Origin: Patulibacter defluvii
GTDB taxonomy: Bacteria > Actinomycetota > Thermoleophilia > Solirubrobacterales > Solirubrobacteraceae
DNA length: 64,000 bases
Direction of reading: 5' to 3'
Assembly (NCBI RefSeq): GCF_034096925.1
Contig: NZ_JAWZSQ010000004.1
Location: 62,001-126,000 of the forward strand
Each line of letters starts with the position of its first letter. The stretch's first letter is position 1. Made by a program: the position numbers and the translations under genes. This document shows positions 47,515 through 55,098 of this stretch, in pieces. The notes beneath the pieces are model-generated. The model saw only the letters and a list, made by a program, of their open reading frames with translations, was not told where the DNA came from and searched no databases.

Positions 47515-49062
47515 TCAGTCGCCGACCGCGTACTGCACGATCGACCCGTCCACCAGCCACTCGACCGGGGCCTTGTCGTCCGTGTAGACCGGGCCGCCGC
47601 GGGGCGCCTCGACCAGCCGCCCGGCGGCGCGGGCGGCGATCGGCCGCAGCTCGCCGGGCAGGGTCGGGATCGCGGCCCGCAGGCGGGGGGCCGAGGCCGG
47701 CAGCCGGGTCGCCACCAGCAGCGTGTTGGTGTCGGTCATCCGGTAGCTGAGGACGGTCGGGAAGGTCGTCCGCAGGGTCGCCGAGAGCGCCTTCTCCAGC
47801 GCGTCGCTGTCCTCGGGGTGGCCGACGTTGACGATCACCGAGCCGCGCGCCGTCAGCCGGTCGCCGGCGAGCGCGAAGAACTCCCTGGTCGTCAGGTAGA
47901 AGGGGATGTACGGCTGGCGGTAGGCGTCGATCCCGATCACGTCGTAGCGCTTCGCGGCGTCGCGTCCGCGGTCGGCGGCCCCGCGCAGGAACGGCCGCGC
48001 GTCCTCGGTGATCACGTTCATCCGCGGCCCGCGCGGCATCCCCAGCCACTTGCGGCCCAGCTCGGAGACCTTGCCGTCGATCTCGACCCCGTCGACGGTC
48101 GTCCGCGGGAAGTAGTGGAGCAGCGCCCGGCCGACCGTGCCGCCGGCGTTGCCGAGCATCGCCACCCGCGCCGGCGGGGCGTCGGCGACCGCGAACGGCA
48201 GCACCAGGTAGGCGTCCCAGTAGTTGCCGGTCAGGACGGTGTCGGCCCGCCAGACCGAGTGGATCGCCTGGCCCTCGTTCAGCTCCAGCCGCCGCTCGGT
48301 CGCCGCCGGCAGGGTGGGGGGGATGCCTTCCCCCTCGGCGGTCCGGTGCTCGACGATCCGCGCGTACTGGTAGGGCGTCTCGGCCTCGTCCAGCACCCGG
48401 TCGCCGCTCTCGGCCGGCTTCGTGACCCCGGGCGGCAGCGCCAGCAGGGCCGCGATCGCCGCCGGCGCCAGCAGCGCCCGCCGCGGCAGCCCGAGCGCGG
48501 CCACCAGCGCGATCGCCAGCGCCAGGATCAGGAAGGTCCGCTGGGTGCCGACGAACGGGATCAGCAGCAGCGACGAGATCCAGGTCCCGACCAGGCTGCC
48601 GGCGGTGCCGATCGCCGACAGCCGCCCGGCCACCCGGCCGGCGTGCTCGACGTCGCCGACGGCCAGCCGCAGCGCCCACGGCGAGACCGCCCCGATCAGC
48701 ACCAGCGGGACCGCGATCAGGCCCAGCATCCCCAGCATCGAGCCGACGAAGGCGCCGGCGTCGATCTGGTCGAAGGCCCGCACCGCCAGGTGCAGGAAGG
48801 GGCCGCTGACCAGCGGGATCGCCGCGATCAGCCCGGCCGCCACCAGCACCAGCAGCCGCAGCCGCTGCTCCTCGGGGTGGCGGTCGGCGAACCGCCCGCC
48901 CAGCCAGTAGCCGGCCGAGAGCGAGACGAGGACGACGCCGATCGTGTTCGCCCAGATCAGCGTCGAGTCGCCGAAGTACGGCGCCAGCAGCCGCGCCGCC
49001 GCCATCTCGGCGCCGAGCGTCCCGGCCCCGACGACGAACACCAAGAGGGCCAGGCTGCGCAC
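47515..49062 (-). CDS. Membrane-fused spermidine synthase-like protein
   Basis: This 515-residue protein begins at GTG 49062, because a TATCGT box lies 7 nt upstream and overlaps the earlier GTG at 49071. The N-terminal half has about six membrane helices (LALLVFVVGAGTLGAEMAAA, then SLSAGYWLGGRFADRHPEEQ). The C-terminal half has a polyamine-synthase-like Rossmann domain with VAMLGNAGGTVGRALLHYFP, VDGVEIDGKVSELGRKW and YDVIGIDAYRQPYIPFYLTT. This is the typical fused MFS/spermidine-synthase layout. The product is uncertain. Confidence 0.87.
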   Translation of the reverse strand: MRSLALLVFVVGAGTLGAEMAAARLLAPYFGDSTLIWANTIGVVLVSLSAGYWLGGRFADRHPEEQRLRLLVLVAAGLIAAIPLVSGPFLHLAVRAFDQIDAGAFVGSMLGMLGLIAVPLVLIGAVSPWALRLAVGDVEHAGRVAGRLSAIGTAGSLVGTWISSLLLIPFVGTQRTFLILALAIALVAALGLPRRALLAPAAIAALLALPPGVTKPAESGDRVLDEAETPYQYARIVEHRTAEGEGIPPTLPAATERRLELNEGQAIHSVWRADTVLTGNYWDAYLVLPFAVADAPPARVAMLGNAGGTVGRALLHYFPRTTVDGVEIDGKVSELGRKWLGMPRGPRMNVITEDARPFLRGAADRGRDAAKRYDVIGIDAYRQPYIPFYLTTREFFALAGDRLTARGSVIVNVGHPEDSDALEKALSATLRTTFPTVLSYRMTDTNTLLVATRLPASAPRLRAAIPTLPGELRPIAARAAGRLVEAPRGGPVYTDDKAPVEWLVDGSIVQYAVGD

Positions 49063-49069
49063 CGCGGCC

Positions 49070-49075
49070 ACGATA
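49070..49075 (-). promoter_or_regulatory. TANNNT -10 box of the spermidine-synthase-like gene
   Basis: TATCGT on the minus strand lies 7 nt before the GTG at 49062. It overlaps the next GTG upstream (49071) and thereby rules out that start. Confidence 0.5.
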
Positions 49076-49190
49076 GCGGCGGGCCGCCAACGGATGACCC
49101 GCGCCCGGCCCGCGGCGCGATGATGGAGCGCATGGCCCCGCCCCGATCCACGACCCGCACCGCGCCGACCCCAATCGCTACGACGGCCGG

Positions 49191-50189
49191 ATGCCGTACC
49201 GCCGCTGCGGCGCCAGCGGGCTGCTGCTGCCGGCGATCGCGCTCGGGCTGTGGCACAACTTCGGCGACGACCGGCCGCTCGACGGCCAGCGGGCGATCGT
49301 CCGCCGCGCCTTCGACCTCGGCGTCACCCACTTCGACCTGGCGAACAACTACGGCCCGCCCTACGGCAGCGCCGAGGCCAACTTCGGCCGAATCCTGCGC
49401 GAGGACCTGCGGCCCTACCGCGACGAGCTGGTGATCAGCAGCAAGGCCGGCTGGGACATGTGGCCCGGCCCCTACGGCGACCGCGGCTCGCGCAAGTACC
49501 TGCTGGCCAGCCTCGACCAGTCGCTGCGCCGGATCGGGCTCGACTACGTCGACGTCTTCTACAGCCACCGCTTCGACCCCGAGACCCCGCTGGAGGAGAC
49601 CTGCGGCGCGCTCCACAGCGCGGTCCAGCAGGGCAAGGCGCTGTACGTGGGGATCTCCTCCTACTCACCGGAGCGGACCCGCGAGGCGGCCCAGATCCTG
49701 GCCGAGCTGGGGACGCCGCTGCTGATCCACCAGCCCTCGTACTCGCTGCTCAACCGCTGGATCGAGCGCGAGCTGCTCGACGCGCTGGCCGAGGAGGGCA
49801 TCGGCTGCATCGCCTTCAGCCCGCTGGCCCAGGGGCTGCTGACCGACAAGTACCTGGACGGCGTGCCGGAGGGCTCGCGGGCCAGCCGCGACAGCTCGCT
49901 GCTGCCCGGCCACCTCTCGCGGGAGAACCTGGAGCACGTGCGGGCGCTCGACGCGATCGCCCGCGGCCGCGGGCAGTCGCTGGCCCAGATGGCGATCGCC
50001 TGGACCCTGCGCGACCCGCGGGTGACCAGTGCCCTGATCGGCGCCAGCTCGGTCGCCCAGCTGGAGGACTCGCTGGGGGCGCTGGACGGGCTCGAGTTCG
50101 GCGACGACGAGCTGGCCGCGATCGACCAGCACGCCCGCGACGGCCACCTGAACCTGTGGGCCGGATCGGCCGAGCTGGAGGAGCAGTGA
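49191..50189 (+). CDS. Aldo/keto reductase (YghZ/Gpr type), probable 5' frameshift
   Basis: The ATG at 49191 gives 332 residues. AKR motifs are FDLANNYGPPYGSAEANFGR (catalytic Tyr), SSKAGWDMWPGPYGDRGSRK, DVFYSHRFDPETPLEETCGA (His), and SRASRDSSLLPGH, as in the YghZ L-glyceraldehyde-3-phosphate reductase group. The preceding in-frame codons encode DPNRYDGR, the conserved N-terminal extension of this group, but no ATG/GTG/TTG/CTG lies in that frame back to a stop at 49095. An ATG at 49132 would fit if one base were added in the C-rich run 49135-49144. Confidence 0.92.
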   Translation: MPYRRCGASGLLLPAIALGLWHNFGDDRPLDGQRAIVRRAFDLGVTHFDLANNYGPPYGSAEANFGRILREDLRPYRDELVISSKAGWDMWPGPYGDRGSRKYLLASLDQSLRRIGLDYVDVFYSHRFDPETPLEETCGALHSAVQQGKALYVGISSYSPERTREAAQILAELGTPLLIHQPSYSLLNRWIERELLDALAEEGIGCIAFSPLAQGLLTDKYLDGVPEGSRASRDSSLLPGHLSRENLEHVRALDAIARGRGQSLAQMAIAWTLRDPRVTSALIGASSVAQLEDSLGALDGLEFGDDELAAIDQHARDGHLNLWAGSAELEEQ

Positions 50190-50260
50190 GCGCCGCGTCC
50201 TGAGGATGCGATCCGCGCGATGGTGGATCCAAGCGCGCCGCAGCCCGCCGGCCCGATCGA

Positions 50261-50266
50261 TAGCGT
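50261..50266 (+). promoter_or_regulatory. TANNNT -10 box deciding the start at 50274
   Basis: TAGCGT lies 7 nt before the ATG at 50274. It rules out the ATG at 50220 as the start of the longest ORF. Confidence 0.55.
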
Positions 50267-50273
50267 CGCGGGC

Positions 50274-50912
50274 ATGCCGATCGCCGTCGCCTGGAGGGGC
50301 CTCGAGGAGCAGCGCGACGGCTGGCGCGCCGAGCACGCGCTCGTCGACCTCGACCGCGACGGCCTCCGCGCCAGCGGGGTCCAGCTCGGCGTCGCCCCGC
50401 TCCCCTACCGCGCCGACTACGCGCTGGAGGCCGGCGACCGCTTCGCGACCGCGCGGCTGACGGTGCGGGTGGCCGGCGCCGGCTGGTCGCGCTCGCTCGA
50501 CCTGCGCCGCGCCGACGGTCGCTGGACGATCGACGCGCGGGCCGAGGGCGTGGTCGCGCTGCCTGCGCCCGGAGGCGACACCGCGACGCTGGCCGACGCC
50601 GCCGACTGCGACCTGGCCTGGTCGCCGTTGACCAACCTGATGCCGGTCCGCCGCCACGACCTCGACCGCGGCCCCGGCCAGGTCGAGCTGACGGTGGCCT
50701 GGGTCGCGCTGCCGGCCCTGACCGTCGAGCGCTCGCGCCAGCGCTACGAGCACGTCGACGACGGCGTCGTGCGGTTCGTCGCCCTCGACGACGACGCCGA
50801 CGGCTTCACCGCCGACCTGACCCTGGACCGCGACGGACTGGTGGTCGAGTACCCCGCGCTCGCCCGCCGCGTCGCCGTCCCCACCCCGATCCCCAACGAG
50901 GAGACCCGATGA
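50274..50912 (+). CDS. Putative glycolipid-binding domain protein
   Basis: The ATG at 50274, 7 nt after a TAGCGT box, gives 212 residues. It matches the glycolipid-bind/DUF1089 pattern: AWRGLEEQRDGWRAEHALVD, a YALEAGDRFATARLTVRVAG strand region, DCDLAWSPLTNLMPVRRHDL and AWVALPALTVERSRQRYEHV. It is followed by the ADH gene with overlap ATGA. The role is unknown; members are widespread in Actinobacteria and Proteobacteria. Confidence 0.85.
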   Translation: MPIAVAWRGLEEQRDGWRAEHALVDLDRDGLRASGVQLGVAPLPYRADYALEAGDRFATARLTVRVAGAGWSRSLDLRRADGRWTIDARAEGVVALPAPGGDTATLADAADCDLAWSPLTNLMPVRRHDLDRGPGQVELTVAWVALPALTVERSRQRYEHVDDGVVRFVALDDDADGFTADLTLDRDGLVVEYPALARRVAVPTPIPNEETR

Positions 50913-52060
50913 AGATCCGCGCCGCCGTGCTCGAGCAGTTCGGCCAGCCGCTCAGCGTCCAGGAGGTCGACCTGGCCGAGCCGCAGGCCGGCGAGGTGCT
51001 GGTGCGCCTGGTCGCCTGCGGGGTCTGCCACACCGACCTCTACACCGCCTCGGGCGCCGACCCGACGGGCTACGCGCCGTGCGTCCTGGGCCACGAGGGC
51101 GCGGGCGTGGTCGAGCGGGTCGGGGCCGGCGTGACGCTGGTCCAGCCGGGCGATCACGTGGTGACGCTGTTCGCCCCCGAGTGCGGCGAGTGCGTCCACT
51201 GTCGCAGCCCGCGGACCAACCGCTGCACCGCGATCCGCGACCAGCAGAACGCCGGCTACCTGCCGGACGGGACCACGCGGCTGTCGCGCGACGGCCAGCC
51301 GCTGCGGCACTTCATGGGCACGTCGACCTTCGCCGAGTACACGGTGATGCCGGAGATCGCCCTGGCCAAGATCGACAAGGCCGCCCCGCTGGAGGGCGCC
51401 TCGATCTTCGCCTGCGGCCTCTCGACCGGGCTCGGGGCGGCGATCTACACCGCCGACGTCGAGGCCGGCAGCACGGTCGCGGTCTTCGGCTGCGGGCTGG
51501 TCGGGCTCGGGGCGGTGGCGGGCGCGCGGATCCAGGGCGCGTCGCGGATCGTCGCGGTCGACCTCTCGCCCGAGCGGCTGGAGATGGCCCGCCACCACGG
51601 AGCGACCGACCTGATCGTGCCGGCGCCGGCGGGCAGCGAGCCGACGGTCGCCGCGGACGGGATCGTGACCGCCGATCCGGTGGCCTGGATCAAGGGCGAG
51701 ACGGACGGCTTCGGGGCCGACTACACCTTCGAGGCGACCGGGATCGTCGGCGTGATGGGCCAGGCGGTCGAGGCGGCGCGCGAGGCGTGGGGCCTGGCGA
51801 CGATGATCGGCGTGGCCGGCAAGGGCGAGACGCTCGACATCGTCCCGCGGCTGCTGATCACGGGCCGGCGGGTGACGGGCTCGTCGTTCGGCGGCGTCAA
51901 GGGCCGGACCCAGGTGCCGCAGCTCGTCGACCGCTGGCTGCGGGGCGACGTCGACGTGCCGGCGCTGCTCAGCCACCGGATCACCCTCGACCGGGTCAAC
52001 GAGGGCTTCGACCTGATGCACCACCAGGACGGGATCCGCTCGATCATCGACTTCGGCTGA
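50909..52060 (+). CDS. Zinc-dependent alcohol dehydrogenase, class III-like
   Basis: This 383-residue protein has catalytic zinc ligands in CGVCHTDLYTASG and GHEGAGVVERVGAG, and the structural zinc site in CGECVHCRSPRTNRC (four cysteines). The Rossmann motif is GCGLVGLGAVAGARIQGASR. This pattern is that of class III (S-(hydroxymethyl)glutathione/mycothiol dehydrogenase) or the NDMA-dependent ADHs; the cofactor thiol cannot be decided. It overlaps the start of the uracil-DNA glycosylase gene (TGATG). Confidence 0.92.
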   Translation: MKIRAAVLEQFGQPLSVQEVDLAEPQAGEVLVRLVACGVCHTDLYTASGADPTGYAPCVLGHEGAGVVERVGAGVTLVQPGDHVVTLFAPECGECVHCRSPRTNRCTAIRDQQNAGYLPDGTTRLSRDGQPLRHFMGTSTFAEYTVMPEIALAKIDKAAPLEGASIFACGLSTGLGAAIYTADVEAGSTVAVFGCGLVGLGAVAGARIQGASRIVAVDLSPERLEMARHHGATDLIVPAPAGSEPTVAADGIVTADPVAWIKGETDGFGADYTFEATGIVGVMGQAVEAAREAWGLATMIGVAGKGETLDIVPRLLITGRRVTGSSFGGVKGRTQVPQLVDRWLRGDVDVPALLSHRITLDRVNEGFDLMHHQDGIRSIIDFG

Positions 52061-52749
52061 TGGAGGCGACGGCGCCCCCGCCCGTCGACCTGGCGGAGAA
52101 GGTCCCGGAGGCCTGGCGGCCCTACGTCGACCGGGCGGCGCTGGCCCGGGTCGAGGCATTCCTCGGCGCCGAGGTGGCGGCCGGGCGCCGGATCCAGCCG
52201 CTGCGGGCGCAGGTCTTCCGGGCGCTGGAGCTGGTGGCGCCGGACGACGTGCGGGTGGTGCTGTGCGGGCAGGATCCGTACCCGACGCCGGGGGTGCCGA
52301 TCGGCCTGGCCTTCGCGGTCACGCCCGAGGCGCGGGTGCCGGGATCGCTGCGGAACATGTTCACCGAGCTGCAGGCCGACCTGGGGCTGCCGCTGCCGGC
52401 CAACGGCGACCTGACGCCGTGGGCCACGGCGGGCGCGCTGCTGTTGAACGCCTCGCTGACGGTCGCGCCCAACGCGCCGGGATCGCACAGCGCCGCCGGC
52501 TGGCACGAGGTGACCTTCGAGCTGCTGCGACGGCTGGCGACCGCGCGCCGGGGCCTGGTCTTCCTGGCGCTCGGTCGCCACGCCCAGAACGTCGTCCAGC
52601 GGCTGCCGCTGGAGGGCCACCGGGTGGTCACGGCCGCCCACCCCTCGCCGATGTCGGCGCGGATGTTCCACGGCTCGCGCCCGTTCAGCCGCACCGACCA
52701 GGCGCTGGTCGAGCTGGGCGGCGCGCCGTTCGACTGGCGGCTGCCGTAG
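52060..52749 (+). CDS. ung: Uracil-DNA glycosylase (family 1)
   Basis: This 229-residue protein starts at an ATG inside the ADH stop. Family 1 motifs are CGQDPYPTPGVPIGLAFAV (catalytic Asp), LLLNASLTVAPNAPGSHSAA, and HPSPMSARMFHGSRPFSR (catalytic His). It removes uracil from DNA. Length is normal. Confidence 0.96.
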   Translation: MEATAPPPVDLAEKVPEAWRPYVDRAALARVEAFLGAEVAAGRRIQPLRAQVFRALELVAPDDVRVVLCGQDPYPTPGVPIGLAFAVTPEARVPGSLRNMFTELQADLGLPLPANGDLTPWATAGALLLNASLTVAPNAPGSHSAAGWHEVTFELLRRLATARRGLVFLALGRHAQNVVQRLPLEGHRVVTAAHPSPMSARMFHGSRPFSRTDQALVELGGAPFDWRLP

Positions 52750-52776
52750 GCGAGGCGGGGTGGCGGCGCGGCCGGC

Positions 52777-53058
52777 TCAGTTCAGCCGCTCGGCCAGGTG
52801 GACGGCGACGGTGTCGCCCTCGTCCTTGCCGATCGTCCGCCGCAGGGCCGCCTTCACGGGCAGCTTGTGGGTGCCGTCGCCGAGGGCCATGAACGAGCTG
52901 CGGAACGGCTCGCCGTCGATCGTCCCGCGGACCTTCACCAGCCCGCGGGTGCCGAAGAAGGCGGCCGAGCCCTCCATCTGGACGTAGGTCCACCCGCCCT
53001 CGCTGGGGCTCTTGCGGAGGACGGCGGTGAAGTCGTGGTCGAGCGACTGGCTGGGCAT
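52777..53058 (-). CDS. DUF1905 domain protein
   Basis: This 93-residue protein matches DUF1905: FTAVLRKSPSEGGWTYVQME, VKVRGTIDGEPFRSSFMALG, DGTHKLPVKAALRRTIGKDE and DTVAVHL. This small beta-barrel domain often occurs alone or with YdeI. A GGAG sequence precedes the ATG. Its function is not known. Confidence 0.92.
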   Translation of the reverse strand: MPSQSLDHDFTAVLRKSPSEGGWTYVQMEGSAAFFGTRGLVKVRGTIDGEPFRSSFMALGDGTHKLPVKAALRRTIGKDEGDTVAVHLAERLN

Positions 53059-53116
53059 CGTGGGCTCCTGGGTTCGGGGGACGCTCGCAACAAGAGACCG
53101 GCCGCGGGGCGGAGAC

Positions 53117-53605
53117 TCATCGCTCGCGGGGGTGGCGGGCCCTCCACGTGGCTCCCGCCCCCGCGACCATCGCGACCAGGCCGGCCAGCGCCGCCAGGGC
53201 GAGGCCGACGCCGACAGCCGGCGACAGGAAGCGGTCGTCCGAGGCGCGACCGGCCACCTCGACGATGCCGGGATCGTGAACGTGGGTCGACCATGCGGCG
53301 GCCGCGCCGGCCACGGTCGCCACCCCCGCGGCGACCACCGCCGCGCCCAGGACCGGGGACGACCACCGCGCCCACGCCACCAGCAGGATCGCCAGCGCCA
53401 GCGCGGCCACGGCCGCCACCGGCGCGACCGCGAACCCGGTCACGCCGTCGATCCGGTGCAGCTGCGCACCGGCGGGCAGCGGCACGTAGCACGTCCACCC
53501 GCACTCTTCCGATGCTCGCTCGCGGCCGATCCAGGTCAGCCACGGCGCCACGGCGGCGACGATCGCCAGCGCGCCGCACGCCGCGAGCCTCCTGCCCCGC
53601 GTCAC
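53117..53605 (-). CDS. Membrane protein, unknown
   Basis: This 162-residue protein starts at a GTG overlapping the next upstream stop. There are four hydrophobic segments (near residues 8-22, 55-78, 85-108 and 130-152), with a cysteine pair in ERASEECGWTCYVPLP on the first loop. I do not recognise a family. It is coupled to the YjbR gene. Confidence 0.7.
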   Translation of the reverse strand: MTRGRRLAACGALAIVAAVAPWLTWIGRERASEECGWTCYVPLPAGAQLHRIDGVTGFAVAPVAAVAALALAILLVAWARWSSPVLGAAVVAAGVATVAGAAAAWSTHVHDPGIVEVAGRASDDRFLSPAVGVGLALAALAGLVAMVAGAGATWRARHPRER

Positions 53606-54012
53606 CGCTCCCCGCCGCCGTCGCCGCCGTCGGCCAGGTAGGCGTCGACCAGCCGCTTCGGAGCCCGTGCGAGCCAGGCGTCGACCACCAGCTCGCGCAG
53701 CTGATCGTCGCCGATCGCGTCGAGCCGGACCAGGATCGCCGGGTAGCCGTCGAAGTGCGGGGTGGTGAAGAAGACCGCCGGATCGGTGGCGATCAGGGCG
53801 TCCTTGAGGTCGACGTGCTCGACCCGCGCGCCCAGGATCGGGCCCGACGGCGCGTCGTCGCCCAGGGCCTCCAGATCGGCGCGGCGCAGCGGTCGCTCCC
53901 AGACGAACAGCTTGTCCTTGACCCGCCACTGGGTCAGGTCCTCGTGCGACTGCCGCTCGCTCGCCCCCGGCAGCGCCATGGCGATCGTGCGCACGTCGTC
54001 CCAGCCGGCCAT
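53602..54012 (-). CDS. MmcQ/YjbR family DNA-binding-fold protein
   Basis: This 136-residue protein starts at the ATG at 54012, 6 nt after TACGCT. It has the MmcQ/YjbR pattern: ALPGASERQSHEDLTQWRVK, DKLFVWERP and TTPHFDGYPAILVRLDAIGD with terminal helices. The YjbR fold binds DNA in structural homologues; its cellular role is unknown. Confidence 0.9.
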   Translation of the reverse strand: MAGWDDVRTIAMALPGASERQSHEDLTQWRVKDKLFVWERPLRRADLEALGDDAPSGPILGARVEHVDLKDALIATDPAVFFTTPHFDGYPAILVRLDAIGDDQLRELVVDAWLARAPKRLVDAYLADGGDGGGER

Positions 54013-54018
54013 GGCGGC

Positions 54019-54024
54019 AGCGTA
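54019..54024 (-). promoter_or_regulatory. TANNNT -10 box of the YjbR gene
   Basis: TACGCT on the minus strand lies 6 nt before the ATG at 54012, within a 48-bp divergent intergenic region. Confidence 0.5.
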
Positions 54025-54060
54025 CGCCTCGCGGGCCCCGATCTGCGAGCCTCGACGATC

Positions 54061-54711
54061 GTGCGGCGGCGCGCCCTGATCGTCCTGCTGGTGCTCGCCG
54101 GCCTGGCCGGCGGCGGCGCCCTGGCCTGGTCGCTGCTGCTGCGCGAGGCGCTCCGCACCCGCTCCCACGGATGGGCGCTGATCGGGATCACCGCTGACCA
54201 GCGGGGCCTGCGGATCCAACCGGCCGGCTGGGGCGGCTGCGAGATCGGGCCGCCGCGGGTCGGGCTGGTGGCCGAGACCGACGAACGGGTCGAGATCGCC
54301 GCCAGCGTCCGTGAGCGGACGCCCCGCGACGACGACACGGCCTGCTCGTTGGTCGCCCGAAGCGGGCCTCCGGTCACCGTCCGCCTGTCCCGCCCGCTGG
54401 CCGGCCGCCGGATCACGGGCGCCCGGCGGGAGCAGCCGATCCCGGATGGGATCGTGTCCGACGACCGCCGCATCGTCGTCCCCCGCACCATCGGGCTCCG
54501 CCGCGCCGACGCGGTCGACGTGCTCTGCAGCCGCGGGCTGCGGACCGCCTCCGTAGGCCCGCGCGACGGCGTCGTCCGCGCACAGCGACCCGCTGCCGGC
54601 GTCCGGATGCGGGTGCCGAGAAGACACGACGACCGCCGGCCGTCCCGCCCCTGCCGTCAGGTCGTCATCCCCACCCCCGTCACCCTGACCCTCGCCCCGC
54701 CTCCCGGCTGA
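54061..54711 (+). CDS. Membrane-anchored protein with a PASTA-like segment, unknown
   Basis: The GTG at 54061 gives 216 residues. An N-terminal anchor (RRRALIVLLVLAGLAGGGAL) is followed by a beta-rich extracellular region with paired cysteines, then VPRTIGLRRADAVDVLCSRG and VVRAQRPAAGVRMRVPRRHD, which look like one PASTA repeat. PASTA domains bind peptidoglycan fragments, but the match here is loose. No canonical TANNNT box was found before it. It is divergent from the YjbR gene. Confidence 0.65.
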   Translation: MRRRALIVLLVLAGLAGGGALAWSLLLREALRTRSHGWALIGITADQRGLRIQPAGWGGCEIGPPRVGLVAETDERVEIAASVRERTPRDDDTACSLVARSGPPVTVRLSRPLAGRRITGARREQPIPDGIVSDDRRIVVPRTIGLRRADAVDVLCSRGLRTASVGPRDGVVRAQRPAAGVRMRVPRRHDDRRPSRPCRQVVIPTPVTLTLAPPPG

Positions 54712-54756
54712 GCAGCCCGCAACCCCGCTCCCCACGGGCCCGCCCGCCGGTCTGCC

Positions 54757-54762
54757 TACACT
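54757..54762 (+). promoter_or_regulatory. TANNNT -10 box of the zinc-ribbon gene
   Basis: TACACT lies 6 nt before the GTG at 54769. Confidence 0.5.
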
Positions 54763-54768
54763 CGTCCC

Positions 54769-55077
54769 GTGGGTCTCGACCGCGCGTTCTCCGACTCCGA
54801 GCCCGTCGGCCGCCGCTCCCGGGCCGGCGACCTGCGCCGGACCGACCACAGCGGCGTGCTGGGGATCGGCACCCTGGCCTGTCCCGTCTGCGACGCGCCG
54901 GTCGCGCCGCGACCGGGGCCGATGACCCCGACCGACGCGCTCGGCTGCCCGCTCTGCGGCCACGGCGGCGCGGTCCGCGACTTCCTGTCGCTCGCCGCGC
55001 CCTCGCGCCCGGCGCGGGTCGAGGTGCGGGTGGTCCACCGCCCGCGCCGCTGGCGGGTCGCCGTCCGTCGCGGCTGA
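54769..55077 (+). CDS. Small zinc-ribbon-like protein, unknown
   Basis: This 102-residue protein starts at GTG. It contains two C-x2-C knuckles (ACPVCDAPVAPRPG near residue 38 and GCPLCGHGGAVRDFLS near residue 60) about 20 residues apart, a classic zinc ribbon. The N- and C-termini are basic. Its family is not recognised. Confidence 0.75.
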   Translation: MGLDRAFSDSEPVGRRSRAGDLRRTDHSGVLGIGTLACPVCDAPVAPRPGPMTPTDALGCPLCGHGGAVRDFLSLAAPSRPARVEVRVVHRPRRWRVAVRRG

Positions 55078-55098
55078 CCCGCCCCTCCCGCGCCGCCC

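Noticed and set aside
50220..50273. The longer start of the glycolipid-binding gene at ATG 50220
   Set aside because: A TAGCGT box lies 7 nt before the ATG at 50274, and the family alignment begins near there.
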